The notes under the pieces are model-generated. The model was not told where the DNA came from. It worked only from the letters and a program-made list of their open reading frames with translations, and ran no database searches. Positions 1 through 14,454 of a DNA stretch of 64,000 nucleotides are shown here, piece after piece. The stretch spans positions 15,902,476-15,966,475 of the forward strand of contig OZ059894.1 of NCBI GenBank assembly GCA_964057225.1, read 5' to 3'. Numbering within the stretch: position 1 is the first letter of the stretch; the number at the start of each line of letters is the position of its first letter. Position numbers and translations under genes: made by a program. The stretch is from Auanema rhodensis. Lineage: Eukaryota > Nematoda > Chromadorea > Rhabditida > Rhabditidae.

Positions 1-420
1 TTCAAAGGGTTGGTGACAGGAGATGAGAAGTGAATTCTCTACCCAAGGGAGCTCTCTACTATAAGATTTTAGCTTACGATAGAACCATATATGAGGAGCA
101 CTATTCTGAGTAACTCAGAAGGCTCAATTCTGCCATTGAAGCCGCGTGGCGTTGTTGGAAGTAGGAGCGTGGTGTTGTTGCAGGATAACGCGCGTCTTCA
201 CTGTTGTGCCTTCGCAGACAATGGAACACAGCTTGAGAAGGGAAAGTTTCAAAACTGTAGAGGAAGTTGAACTTTTCATTAAAAAAATGTTCGAGTCTAC
301 ATCTAAATTATTTTCAGGAATGAAATAATTAGTTTAAGAAAGAGATGGGAGAGAGTTCGAAAAATGATCGAAAGATGGGGACAATATTTTCAGCAAAAAA
401 TTTTGATTTTTCTATTGGAA
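1..420 (+). mobile_element. 3' remnant of a mariner-family transposase (pseudogene)
   Basis: Three mariner landmarks lie in order on the + strand, in more than one reading frame. A V-T-G-D-E-K motif (about 10-30) corresponds to the region of the first catalytic Asp. L-Q-D-N-A-R-L-H (178-201) corresponds to the D-N-A-R-P-H region of the second catalytic Asp. K-R-W-E-R-V followed by E-R-W-G-Q-Y-F (340-395) matches the usual C-terminal end, and a lysine/glutamate-rich stretch around 228-330 fits the segment before it. The first two motifs are only about 55 codons apart, well under the roughly 90 of intact mariner proteins, and the S-P-D-L-A-P-x-D signature is not seen. With frame changes and stop codons the copy is dead. 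The 5' part lies outside the window, and I could not place a terminal inverted repeat. Confidence 0.72.
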
Positions 421-580
421 AAGATAACATTCAAACATTTGCAATTGATAATTTTTATGTATCACAAGTTTAATATGTAATATGACGAATTAATACCCGA
501 CCTTGTTCTCTAATTTATCATTTTCAGATGAAAAAATATAATTAAGTTCCACATTTATTTATTAGACTTCTTATCATTAC

Positions 581-632
581 CTTTCTAATCAATTCGCAAT
601 GATTTCCTTTCTAATCAGCTTACAATGATTTA
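581..632. repeat. 26-bp imperfect tandem repeat upstream of the lectin gene
   Basis: Two adjacent 26-bp units (581-606 and 607-632) share ctttctaatca....caatgattt and differ at about five positions. They end about 65 bp before the lectin start codon. A TATA-like ttataagg follows at 661-668. A promoter role is inferred from position only. Confidence 0.5.
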
Positions 633-698
633 TGTAGGTGTATCCTCTATATTTAATCCTTTATAAGGCACGTTTTCGCGTTGTTCAATTGATACAAC

Positions 699-3054
699 AT
701 GAAAAGTGTTTTACTGGTTTCATCACTGTTGGCATTAAGTAAGTCATTTCATTCTTCTATTTTATCACTTTGATCTCAGCTTATGCCAATTGTCCCGATA
801 ATTGGACTGAAGGAACTGAAGGAATTTGCTACCAGGTTTTATATTTTTATTTTTTGTCCAAGTTATGGAAATGTTATCTTAGTTCGAGCAAAATTCACAA
901 AACATTCAACGTGATGCTTCTTACAATTGTCAACGGTTAGGAGGAAATCTTCCTATGATTAAGAATGTTTTTGTAAGTTTTCTCTGGAATAAGGAGTAGA
1001 CGACACAGTATTATTATAGGAGAACGGCATAGTTGCGCAAAAAGCTAGTGCAACCAAAGCTGTATGGGTGGGAATCACTTGTACAGGCTCAGATATTACA
1101 GATTGTTATTATGATGATAGAACACCACTTACAACAAAATCATATAACAATTTCTTAAAAGGTAATGTTTTCAGAAACTTACAGGAACTGATTTTTCATA
1201 ATATTTAGGTAAGCCTGATACTTCCGAGGGAGAATGTGTTTACATGCTCACTTCTGGAAATAGCGCTGGCAAATGGCGCAACATAGATTGTGATGCATTG
1301 TCATTTTATTATGTTTGTCAGATTAATGAAAACAGTAAGTGTCTGGAAGAGAAACACGAGTTACAATCAATTAACAGTTGTTGATCAACCATGTGAACCT
1401 GGATTTTTTCTACATGATAAAAACGGTCAATGCTACAGTGTGTTAATGGAAATTTTGCCATTTGTTGAAGCAGAAAATGCTTGTTCAAACATGTGCAGTC
1501 ATGTGGCTACCCCTACATCTCTTGAGGTATTTTTTCATTCGAAAAATAGATATGTATTGTTTTTAGGAGAATACTTTCCTCACTTCATTAATCAAAAATA
1601 CTACAGATACTATAGACTATATTCATCTAGGAATTGTATATTATTCTGGCAAATACATTGATTCCAATACTGACAAAGAGATCACATACTCAAATTTTGG
1701 TAATAACGATGAAAATAATTTCAATCAAATGATATTTTGATTTAGGACATAAGGATAATGAATTAGGTGATTGTGTAGGATTATCATTGAATGATGATAT
1801 CGTTCTTGCCGGAACATGGATTAACACTTATTGTAATAAGCGTCTGTTGTCAGTATGTCAAGCTCGTAAGTATTATCAAACTTTTGAATGAAATCTAGGC
1901 GAGGTTTGTATTTTTCTTTTTCCAGCTCCAAATGCTACGCCATGCAAAAAAACAGCATCAACAACATATTCGCCAATTACACCAAGTTACACATGTGATA
2001 AACCACAATATTTAAGTGGAAATGGAATTGTATGTTTTCATTCTATTTCATAACTTTTCGTATGCTTAAGTATGATATCTAAAAAACATTCTTATGTACA
2101 ACATTTTTCGATTTAGAAGTATAACTTGACAAATTTATTATAACTTGGTATAGATTCTGAAATGTTTCTGAAACCATATTTCAGATGATATACTTTATTT
2201 AATCATAAGTTGAATAGAATATATTGTGTTCTAGGTACGTTCTCCTCAATATCCTAGCCCATATTACAAAGAGGATTGTACTTATATCATTAGCGAACCG
2301 AAAGGACAATTAGCTCAAGTTCAGTTCACGGATATTCAACTTGATACCTCTAGTTCAATTGAGTTATATTATGATCCTTTGGATAAAGTTCCATTCCAGA
2401 TGTATTTTAATTTATTATCTTTGATTTTAATCAATTATGTTATAGCTTAAATACTGATAATGCTGTTGGAATAACTTTTATCTCCCAAGAACCATCTATG
2501 AAAATCATCTTCAGAACAAGTTATCAAGGAAGAAATAACCGATGGTCCTTCAATTATTCATACATAGAAAACAACCTGAGCAGTACACCTTCACCATGCA
2601 CTTGCAATTGTGAACAACTAGATGCTCCTGGAGTCGTAAGTTTTTTTTCAACCCAATTTCATACCTTTATTAGATTACTAGCCCCAATTATCCGGACAAT
2701 TATCCGGAACAAACTTCATGTAGTTACTCCCTAAGGGCCCAAATGGGAAAAAAGTTAGTACTATTCATTCTTCTTTAACAATGCCATCTCAATTTTCAGA
2801 ATCAGAATAAATTTTACTGATGTTCATACATCATACTGGGACGTCATTACTGTATATGATAGCATGAGTGCAAATGAAAGAATTGGAGGGTAACACTTTT
2901 TAGGATATATTATATTAACTAATTTTATTCAAGCACTGCGGGAAACCAGACTAAAACATTCACATCCAGTGGAAGATATATGTACATAACATTTATAACT
3001 GAGGGTAAATACAGTGATCGTGGTTTTTCTGCAAATTTTTTTGAAATAGACTAA
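699..3054 (+). CDS. Secreted C-type lectin with two CTLD and two CUB domains
   Basis: Multi-exon gene for a secreted carbohydrate-binding or immune-type protein of the nematode clec class. The start at 699 gives a short hydrophobic signal peptide (MKSVLLVSSLLAL) split by the first intron. CTLD 1 (about 785-1335) has the N-C-P-D-N-W opening, the C-Q-R-L-G-G-N-L-P segment and a closing Y-V-C-Q-I. CTLD 2 (about 1375-1865) opens P-C-E-P-G-F and closes L-S-V-C-Q-A. A Thr/Pro linker leads to CUB 1 (about 2010-2610, with S-P-Q-Y-P-S-P-Y-Y) and CUB 2 (about 2615-3054, with S-P-N-Y-P-D-N-Y-P). The last exon ends in TAA at 3052-3054. The CTLD-CTLD-CUB-CUB order matches several C. elegans clec genes; sugar specificity cannot be read. 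Introns are mostly about 45-60 nt, with a longer one of about 200 nt at 2030-2235. Confidence 0.85.
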
Positions 3055-3977
3055 AATATAAATAAAAACAAAATGTAATGAAATAAACGAATAATAAATA
3101 TCTTTATTCATTGTTTTTACTCTATTAAAACATTTTGAACAAGATCTACGATACAGATAATTATCGGGCTCAATTAACTGTATTCCTAAATCTTCAAAAC
3201 AACTTAGATTAAGTATAAAATATTTGAGATAGTTGACGGATTAAAATATTAAATACCAGAAAGATTGTGGAAGGATGGAATGGGTTATGATCTTGCATTA
3301 ACTTATAATATTTAGTATTACAAGTCTGTGCTCTCAAATAACTAGAAGTGGCTCATAATTTATCAGACAGGTCTGAGTAAATAAATTAAGAATTCAGATT
3401 AAGAGGACCGGTGAAAGTACAAAAAACAAAGAAATTTATTAAGGCTATTCTTTGTCTGTCGAATAAGACAAATTTATAAGTTAAAATCAGTTACTTCCAT
3501 TCTATAAAATTTCGGCCTAACAAATCTTAAAATTTTGATGATATGATGATTCACATATAAAGAGAATCTATTGTCTTCATGACGGATACTTACTTACTGT
3601 CAGGGTCGCCTAAATTATTGCAGAAAATTACAGGATACTGACAATAATATACATTAGGGTAAAGTGTTTGGACAAGAAGCACATAAACCATATCCCGACA
3701 ACTGAATATACCAAAGAGGATATGAATCGCAGGATTGCTATACAACATCAACTTCATCAGTTTCTCAAACTAAAATCAAATATTTTAGTTGAGCATATTA
3801 TTCCATAAACAAATTTTTTGCTCTGATTCAATGATTAATGTTGTAAACTATCCGTAGATAATCCTCATTAAGCGAAAAACTTAGGGAAAAAGCAAACTAC
3901 ATTCATGCGAAAACAAATAAAAGAGCACAAGCAAGCAGCAAACAAAATAAAAATAGAAACATTATTAAATAATTTGT
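3055..3977. other. Convergent intergenic spacer
   Basis: AT-rich DNA between the 3' ends of the lectin gene (+) and the spectrin gene (-). It presumably holds both 3' UTRs; aataaa-like sequences occur just after the lectin stop (around 3060-3085). No coding exon or structured element seen. Confidence 0.6.
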
Positions 3978-6900
3978 TTATAAACCCTCTCGTCTGGCTT
4001 CATCAATAGATTGACGTCGGCTGACTCGTCTTTGAAGAGAAGTCCTTCTTGGGTTGATATCTATCAAAGTTGGGAGTCCTTGGGATCCCAAGGAAGCAGA
4101 AGAGTTAGCAGCTGTTAAAGACCCTGGTGTTGGATATTGAGTTGGTTGGAATGTTGATTCTCGAGGTAAAGTGGAGCAGTTTCTTGAAGCAATGTAATTC
4201 TGAGAAGCTCCGCGAGGAAGCGAATTGAATTCATCTGTAAACCGCAAATATAAGAAACATGCAAAGAAAGATGCAGTGAAATCGTGATCGACGAAGTCCT
4301 GATTTTTTTTAGAAATTCCTCATATTAGATGTTAACTAAATTAATATCTAGAAAAATACTAAAACTAAAACGCAATAAAAACGATAGCACATGCACAAAT
4401 GAATGTTAAACTTCTTGATATATTGCTTTTTACTCCATTAAAATATCCTGAACTTAAAGCTTGGTAACAAAATAGGTTAAATTAAGCGGTATGATAGAAT
4501 TTAGCAGAAAGGGTAAATCAGAACATTCATGCAAATCGTTTGCAACATTAGGATGCAAGTAAACTTTAAACAAATTAAAACGTACTGTAGAATGAGTAGG
4601 ATTTAAGTTGATTGGAAGGAGCAAGACTTGCATGGAACTTGATCTTTGCTACCCATTCCAGCATAGTGCGCTGATCAGTACATGAGAAGATGTAATGGGA
4701 TCTATCAGCAGCGGTGAGTCTGAAATAATAAAAAAACGTTAAAGAAATTAATATGAATAGGAAACCTGAAAGCGTGTTTACGCTTATTATACTCCGTATA
4801 CGGTTCACAAATCGCACCATAAATGTACACTGGTGGAGCGGCAGCAACGCTTTCCTTGAAAGCTACTTCATCCTAAGAAGAAAACTCAATGTTTAATCCA
4901 TGCATAATAGCTAACCTTAAAGAAACATAAAAGCTGTCCACAGAGAATTACATAGTGACTCTTCCACGATCGCATGGGGAATCTCGTCCCACCACTAGCT
5001 AGGTCTTGCTTACGATCCAGAAAGCTAAAAGAGACGGAATTAAATCATTAACGTTTACAATGTTACCCAGTCATGTCAATGGCACTGAAATCATCGAAAT
5101 GGCTAGAAACCCGACTAGATTGAGTGCGACGGGTTGAAAATCCAGTAGTGCGATGATCAGTTTCTACATTTGCAGCTGGAGCCAGTTGGGTTCCTGTACC
5201 AATGGTTGTTGAATCTTACAAAATTTTAATATATTAAAAAAGAAAATGTTTTGGTTACCGATAATAGCGGTTCTGCTTCTCTCTCGTCTATCCAAAGGAC
5301 GTGGAAGTGTATTAGTCATATTATTTTCTTCGGCAGCACGAGTGACCGATATTTCCTGAGTCTTTCTTCTCTCGCGATTCTTTCTACGATCTCCGAGAAT
5401 ATTTCCTTTTTCTACTCTAATAGTATCTCGGCGACGCTCGTCTTCAGCAATTCGGGCACGTTCACTCTCAAAATAAACAATAAAAAATATTATGCATATA
5501 AGGACATACTTCTTTACGACGAAGTTTGCTGAAGTTTTGTTCAATTAAAGTCAGCTTCTTGACGCCTTCACAACGATCTGATTGAGAATTTACAGTTACG
5601 AGGAAATCATCATAATCACGGAGGTGCGACTCAACAGTTTCAACAGAATCATAATGTCTCCAATCCTCTCCTGTAAAGTATGTATTAGTTTTAACAAAAT
5701 ATTTTCTTATATGTACCTAAAAGAGATTCTCTTTCACTCAGCCAATGTTCTAATTCAGTAGCATTCTGCTTCCATAATTGGCAATCTGTGTTCTCAGTGT
5801 AAAGTTCATGACGATCCTTCCATACTTCACAGAGCACTGCCCACGATTTTTCAAGGAATGCAACCTGTACAAATCAAAATAAAAAATTTCTTCAACATTT
5901 TTTAACCTTTTCAGAGATTTCTTGAGCGAGTACATGTCCGTTTTGAATCATATTTTTACCCTTGCTGACGAAGTCGTCAACATGTCCTTTCCTTCCTTGC
6001 ATCTGAAGTATGATATATTAAAAAACTAATTATGCCAAAGAAACAGACTTCAAGGTTATGTTCGTCATGCTTACGAGACACAGCTTCACACCCTGGAACA
6101 TCTCTGGGTAAAGTTTCGGATGTCATGAGTGTCTGCATTTTTTTCATCCATTGAATAAGTTCACGATATTCCTGAAATCAACATATGGTTGAATGGAAAT
6201 GACCCGATCTGTTACCTGGAAGTAAGCTTGGAGATTCTCTAAATGGAGTAGACGATTATGATGCTTCTTGGCGGAATCAAGAATATCCTTAAGCTGCTCT
6301 TCCATATCCATTTTTCTAACTTCGAGATGTTCACGAGTGTTGGGGAAAGCAATCCACAAACGCTCAGCTTCGTTGCAAAGCTCGATTACTTGCTTTTCAA
6401 CAGCCTTAAGTCCGTGAGCAAACTCTTCATAACGCTGCATCTGAGATTTCACAGCAGCAAGATCGGCTTGAGACAAATCTTCCTGCTCAAGCGCGACTCC
6501 AGTAGCTTCCTTATCCTATTTTGGAAAATAAGAAATTATTAACAGAAGCCTGAAAAATACATACCCCAAGCCAATTAAGAATTTGATCCGCATCTTGATC
6601 AAATTTGTGCACTTGCTTAGCTCCAGCCAGGTCTTGCTGGCGTTCAGTAGCAGCTCGGTTGACCGTATGCCATAATTCAAGAAGGTCTGTTCCCTTGGCA
6701 CGAATAGAAGCTGCATAAGGATGACCACTTCTTAGAAGCTCTTCTTGAGCTCTCTGTACACCGGCAACTCTTTCTCCCGCGGCTGCTAACTCTCTCACAA
6801 CAGATTCGAACTTTTCGATAACATCAATACAATCCTCTAAATCTCTACCATATTCTTCAGAGGAAGCGATCTTAAATTTCAATATCATTTATATCAATTA

Positions 6901-9900
6901 AGAGTTTTCAAACCTTTTCTTTTTCATGAAGCCAATCAGAGAGATCATCAACTTGACGAACAAAGCGATGATATCTTCCAGCATCAACAAGCAGGGTACG
7001 GCGACGATTACATTCTTGAGCCAAGTTGTTATACGAAGTGTCAAGCTTTCCTTGACGGAGAGTGATCTAAAGAAAAGACAATCTAGTAATAACGAACTGG
7101 CTTGCTGACCTGATTGACATCGTGATGATCATTCTGAATAAGAGCTTCCGACTTAGCTTTCAGCCTGTTAACTTCAGAATTGAATTCAGAAACTTCTTTT
7201 TCTAAAACAGCCAGACGGCGAAGATTTCCTTCTGCTGATGATTGATCCTACAAAAAAAACAATGAGCATTATTAACACAAAGATTGCGTGCTTTTCCTGT
7301 TTCTTGGTTTGCAGCAACAGGTAATTGATCACGGATCCATTGTTCTGCTTCACTAACTTCCATATAATACTCTTGGGCAGCGACAGCTTGAGCAAGTCGT
7401 TGCCTACGTCTCACAGCAGCATCCTATTATTAATATGTTCATTTTGAATAATGAGAAAAAATATCCTTACTTTAATTGAAAGAACGGCACTTGTTAAACG
7501 GTCAATGGTAGCCTGAATTTGCTGAGATGCGAAATGTCGGTCCCGCACCATTTTGACTCCTTGAGCTTCTGTCTCTTGGAGAGGAGTTTGACGAGCGTCA
7601 AGTTCCTGAAAATTATAAAAAAAAATACAAAACAAAAATAATTAAGTTTACCTTCTCAAGAGCAGTATGTTTCTTCTGTAAGCTGACGGCTGAGTGAAGA
7701 GTTTCTCCACAATCTAAACTCTTAGCAAGAGGAAGTTTATCCGATAACCATTCAATTTCTTCTTCAGCCTTGGCAGACCATTCGTACAATTTGAGAGCAT
7801 CTTGAAGATTCTCTCTAAAACAAGAAGCAAATGTAAATTATATCTAAAAACAACAAACCTTCTTATTGAGACAGGATCTGCCAATGAGGAATAACGCAGT
7901 TGAGCTTGTTCTACTTGAGATAAAATACCATCAGGTAAAGATGATGACTAAAATTAACATTGAAAATGTAACATGATTGCGGAGTACCTTATTTGTTAAT
8001 TCTTTAGCTCTAACATTGATGTCATTAACAGCATCCGATCTACCTTTAATTTCAGCTTCAATACTCTCAAGCTTCTTAATGAGATTTTCAACTGAAAGAA
8101 CATCACGTCCGTGATCTTCAGAGGCAAGCTCGTTCTCAATTTTGTCTAGCCAGCATTCGATATCTTCCACCTTTCTATGAAGCATATGTGCGTCATAAGC
8201 TTCTCGTAAACGTTGAGTTTTCAAAGCAGATTTTGATCGAAGCTCATCCCATCCACTTCTCAATTCAACCAGTTGAGCCTTGACCTGTTCGCTCATGAAA
8301 TGCTTCTCACGAATGAGTTCATTTCCTTGTTCTTCTACAGTTCCAAGTCTCTTTTCATTTTCGATCAACTCTGAATCGAAGGCAAGATGTTTTTGGAGCT
8401 TCGAGCGTAAATTTATAGGATCCAAGTAAGATTCATCGTATGCCAGTTGTAACTTGGCAGTTATCCATGTGATGAGCTCACCACAAGATCGAATAAATTC
8501 ATGATATCTCTTGCTTTCAATTAACATTCTACGCCTATTAACAGACATATCATTGAGAGTAGCGTTTCTCAGAAGTATCTCTTCGCATCTAAATGAAGGT
8601 TTATGTAACATCACATACTACACACCATACCTAGCGGAAATATCTCCTTTGTACTCATTATCACTGGCTAAAAGAGAATCGGCATCGCGTTTTAAAATGT
8701 CAACCTTTTCACTTTGTTTTTTCACAGTTTCTTCAAAAGCGTCATGCGATTTAATTAACATCTACAAATCAAACAAATTATGCTTTATAAAAACATTATA
8801 GTACCTGCACAGCATCAGCGTTATCTCCGAGATCACCTTGTTTGAGAATGTTTTCCTTATCGATAATCCATTGCTCTGTCAAACTCGCTTGATCGCACCA
8901 TAAGAGCCATTCAAGAATGCGCTGGAGAGATGATTTCTCGCCTTCCCAAGTTTGGCGAAGCTGATGTTCAGAATTTTGAACCCTCTTATGCGCTCTTTGA
9001 ACTTCGTGCTTGTGTTCTGGTTGCTCAGCAATAAGTCGTTGGCCTTCTTCATGAAGTTCTTTGAGTTCATCCTGAAAACAATTTTTCGTTATTACATTTT
9101 TTGAAAAAATGAAAAAAAATATACCTGTCGGCCATCAATTTCAGCTTTTCTTTCTTGATGTTGTTGAATTAGTTGGCGTGCAGCAGCACTAGTTCTAGGA
9201 GATTGGTAAGAAGACATCTTACTGCGAAGTTGACTAGACCATTGTTCAGCTTTCTTCACATTATCAAGATACTTATGTAACTTGTATCTGAAGAGATTAT
9301 CCAAAATTATTTAATTATAATATCATTTCTCACGATTTATCAAGCTTATCATTTCTGAGCTGAGCCGCATCACTAAGTTGTTTCCAGCTGTTTTCCAACT
9401 TCTTTAAAGAATCGAGAATAGTGTTACGAAGAGGTGGTTTCTATAAATGATTTAATTACTAAAAATAGAGTTATGACAAAAGTACCTTCGATAAAATAGC
9501 CTGAGCATCCTTGTCGTGGGCAATTAACTTTTGGTGGATAGCGCTCATATCTCTCTCCAGTGCAGTTTGCTTTCGTAGAAGGGCGTCAACACTAATAAAA
9601 TAAGTTACAAAATAAATTTGCTAAAATTATTACGATGAGAAGTCTCGTCCATAGTCATCACTGTTCATCGCTACGATCTTTTCATGAATTCTTTCATTTG
9701 TGTCATCCACATCTCTGTTGAAAGCATGAACTTCCAAAGCAGCTGTTAGGTCATGACGGTAAGTGTTCAATTTTCCTTGCAGTGACAGCCACCTATGAAA
9801 GCGAATATAACTTTGATATTTTTATTTTCTCATACATCTGGTTAAGTTGATGTTGTTGTTGTTGAACCTCTTCACGACTGGATCTGCCTTGACTAACAAG

Positions 9901-12900
9901 CTTTTCCCCGAGACGGTTGATTTCCCTTAACGTTTGCTCATCTACAGATGTATCAGCGGCGGTGCCATTCAAACGCTCTATCAAAATCTTGCAATGCTCC
10001 AAATCTCTTCCCATTTCTCCGGCTGATACCATAGACTCCTTTTCTCTAATCCAGAGAAGGACACGGTCAACCTAAAACAAAAGAGATCGATATATATAAT
10101 AGTTAATATACATACCAATTGGCGGAAGCTAAGAAGATCTCTGAATTCTTCTAAAGCTCTGGACTGGTCGCTACTAGCATTTGAAAGTAGATCCCATCGG
10201 GATTGAAGATGTTCGCATCTTGTAGTGATCTGAACGACATATTAAGAACATTTTGACTTCACGTGACTCACATCAGCATGTCTATGTTTAGCATTTAACT
10301 CTTTTCCACGTTGAAGAACTTGATCAACTTGATGTCTGTTAGAGGAAAGTTCAGCTTCCAAGGCTTGATGTTTTTGTAGCAGCTTCATCTTATCTTCGAC
10401 TGTAGTGCATTGACCTTGTCGCTCATGCTCAGCACATATTCTAGAAGTGAATCAAAAATGAGTGCAAACAATTTATATCTTACCCCTTAAGCTTATCTTC
10501 AATCCAAGCATCCATATCAGCTACATCACTGTCAAAGGCAGCTAAACTGTAAGCATCATTGAGCACCAAGCGATGATGCTCTACATCTTCACGGACGGCA
10601 ATGAGAGCATCTTGTACTTTTCTTCTCCAAAGTTCAATATTATTTTTTTCCATATGACGTGCATCAATTAAAAGTTTAGCACTGTTATCCAAATCGCGTG
10701 ATCTATCATCCAAAGTTGATAAGGCCTTAGCGAAAGTATCCAAACGCTTCATTTGGTTTTCAACGTCAGAAACTGTTCCTCCGACAGCTAAGGATTTCAA
10801 GGTATTTCTCTTAGAAGAAATAGTAGCCAAAATCTGCTTTGCTTCTCGTTGGAATGCATGCCATTGAACCATCTGAGCAAGATAGCTGTTACGAATGTCC
10901 CATTCATTTCTTAATCTCGAAACAGCATTCTCGATCTATATTAATATTTTAATTATTTCAAACTAGAATCAATTTACCTGATCAATTTTATATTGAATCT
11001 CGTCCTTGGCGTAATGCTCAGTAGCGATCATTTTACGTCCAGATTGAGCCAATTTAGCAAACTCTGGCTCACGAGCATCAATCTCATTACTTAACCGTGA
11101 ATGTTCCTAAATTTTCATTAAATTTACTTCTTTCGGTTTCTATCTAACTTTTTGGAGCCATTCCGCTTGTTGAAGATCGTGAATTTGAACTTCTGGCTGC
11201 ATGTCAGCAATAGTGACATCTGACCAGGCAATGAGATCTCGCACTTCACCGTTAAACCTTTCAAAATGCATGTATTAATAAGTAATAATCAAAAATTAGT
11301 CATACTTGTGCAGATCGTAAGCATCTCGAAGAGCGTCTCTTCTTTCGGCAGCAGCATCCTTCAAATCTTGCCATCCTTCAGCAAGTCGAGTTTGTTGGAC
11401 AGCGATATGATCGGCATTTCCACCAGGATAAGCTTGCTTTAAACGAGTGGATTCTTCGAGAAGTCGGTTAAGACGTGGTTCCATGTTAACGATTTCGTGC
11501 TCAATAGCTTCGTGTTGCTGATATAGAGAATGAACCTATAAGAAAAAAGAATCAACCAATGCAATAAACTAAAATGTAATACCTGCTTCACATCACGCCC
11601 CAAATCTCCATTCATCTGCCCTAGTTTTTCAGCAACCCATTCTTCATGCTCTCCTACATCCCTGTTAAAGCAATGAAGCTCTTCGGCAGCATTTAGCTTT
11701 TGCTGGCGTGACTCGATATAATCGAGAAGAAGAGTCCATACCTGAATATTTTCATAAAAAAAGAGAACACGAATATTTCACATACTGATCGTAACTTTTC
11801 TTGCTTTTTCAAGATATCTCTTCCAAATGGTGGATTACGACGAAGGATAGAGTTAGCAGCAGCCTCACAAGATACAAACCGTTCACTTCCTGTTTTAACA
11901 CTTTGTTTGAACTCTTCGAATTTAGATTGAAGTTCAGCAAGATGCTCATAATCTTCTCCATAATCTTCACTCATAGCTGTATTCAGTTGTTCATTTATCC
12001 ACTGTTCTAGATCGGCACTTTCGCGCATGTATTCAAACAGGCATACAGCATCTTCAAGGGCTCGACGACGCTCATCTGCCAGCTTGCTTAGCCGATCAAA
12101 TTCGGCTTCTAGTTCCTTTTGACGAACAATAAACCTATCCACATTAGGACGATTAGAGTTTAGAAGCTCATTGCATTTGCTAGCTAATTTCTCAAGCCAT
12201 TGTTTGTATGTATGCATATCGTTCTGGAGGGCTTTATGTTTGGCAACTAATTTTTGAGCAGCGTCTTCATCAGTGCCATAATCTTCAGAAACTATAGCAG
12301 AACGTTTCTCATTCATCCAGGACTCAATCTGAAATAAATAGAAATAAGCCAAGAAATAAGAAAGCAAATTAACCTCAGCAGCATCAAACATATATTGATG
12401 TTCCTTAACACCCCAATCTACAATTTGACGACGACCTTTTACAAGTTGGTTAAGATTTTCCCAAGCATGAGAAAGCTGAAAATAATGTAACATAATTTCG
12501 AAATCTTCATAGCTCATTAATTTATCACAACATTATCACTACATTTTTTACCTGTGCAGAATAGTTATTAAATATCTAAACATCTATTCTAGTCCATCAC
12601 ACAATATTATCAAAAAAACAAGAAATATACCTCTTCACATTTAGCCTTGATATGCTGAGAAGCTCTGTGATCTCCACCAACCAAAGCAACGCCTTGTCCA
12701 ATGGTGTTTTCAATATGTCCCGCATGTTGATTTACTTCAGCTTCCAACTGCTCTTGTTTTTTAACGATATTAAGGGCTTCTGTTAAAGTACGTCCGGTAT
12801 CTTCAGAAGAAGCAATTGGCTTCTAAATATATGTCGGTATAGAAAAATAATGAATATGGTAAATGCACCTTTTCAGCTATCCATTGCAACTCACAATCCA

Positions 12901-14423
12901 CATCAAACGAAAGCTGGTGCCATTTTCGCGATTCCTCAAGAGTTGCTTTTCGAGCGGCAGCAGGTCCAGACAATTGATCAAAACTGAATAGAGAATTAAT
13001 CAAAATTCAAAAATTTAATAATATATACTTACCGGTTCAACAAAGCATTAATAGTTGAATCGATTCTATCAGAATCAAAGTGGCCTTGGTCAGCCATTTT
13101 CTTTCCTTTAGATTGAATATCGGAAAGCTAAAATGTACTAAATTACTTCAAAAATTCAAAGGTAAGACATACTCTTCTTTTATGAATTGCCATTTCCTGC
13201 TCCAAAACAGCATGTTTCTGGATTAAATCCTTCACAGCTCTCAAGTCAGAACCAAGCTCATCTGATCGTAGAGCTGTTTCAATTTCATCCAATTTAGCGT
13301 GAGCATCTTCCAAAATTCTGTTCAACCCTTTTTGGTCAGCGGCCTGGCGTAATTTCTCTCCCTTATGTTGAACAGCCTTTCCTAAATCTTCCCATTGAGC
13401 ATTAACACGCTGGACAAGCTTCTCCACAGAGGAAGATTGAGGATGCTGCTTATTGATCAATGAATTTCCATCCTATAAGGAAAAAAACATTAAAAGTCTA
13501 AGATTTTTATACTTACCCTGTTAAGCTTGTCAATTCTATCCTGGTTAGCTCCAACTTCAGCTTCGAATGCCTCATGCTTCAAAAGCTTGTTATTAATTGT
13601 AGCAAGATCTCGGTGGGATTCATCCGTAGCCATTCTTTTCTTTTCCATAATCCAAGCTGACATTTCCTCAGCATCCCGACGTAATTCCTGATACTCCAGA
13701 GAAGCTTGGAGCTGTCGACGACGTTCACCAGCTAACCGCCGAACGGCTGCCCGACGAGAAAGGACTTCGTTTCTTCTGTTGTCAATATAACCGCTTTCGG
13801 AATGATGGGCATTAATAAGTTCGTTTGCATTTACTGAGAACGCTTCCAAACGAGCTTCTTGAGCATCCAATTTAGCTTCTAAATCTCTATGACGTTTAAG
13901 AAGATTTTCCACTGATTCCACAGAATCTCCAAGATCAGCGTAGTCAAGGAAAGCTTCGTGACCCTTAGTAGTGGCGTCAATGCGCTCTGCTTCGCGGTTG
14001 AAAAGTTGAAGATCAAGGTGTTCCTTTAATCGAGCATCACGATGACGATACAAGTCCTAATAACTCAAAATTATAGATTAAACTTCTAATAGATTCCAAC
14101 CTTAAGGGAAACCATCTCATTAGCAAGGATACATAGCTTGTCTTCGACTTCCCCCAAACGTGAGTTTTTATCAAGTAAACGTCGCCCAAGCTCGTGGACG
14201 TACTCAACCTGTCAAAAAATATATAAAACATTTAATTTCCGGTGCCAACCTCATATTTTTTATCCTTAATTTGTTCCCCAAGTTCATAATGTTTTTTCAA
14301 AAGCTCCTCAGCTTCTTGAACATCGACTGGTCTAACGTCCTGAGCAAGCACAATCTTAGTACGATCAATCCATGTAAGTACACTTTTCAAAGCAGAATCA
14401 AACATTTCTTGGCCTGAAAATTA

Positions 14424-14454
<31 letters not shown>

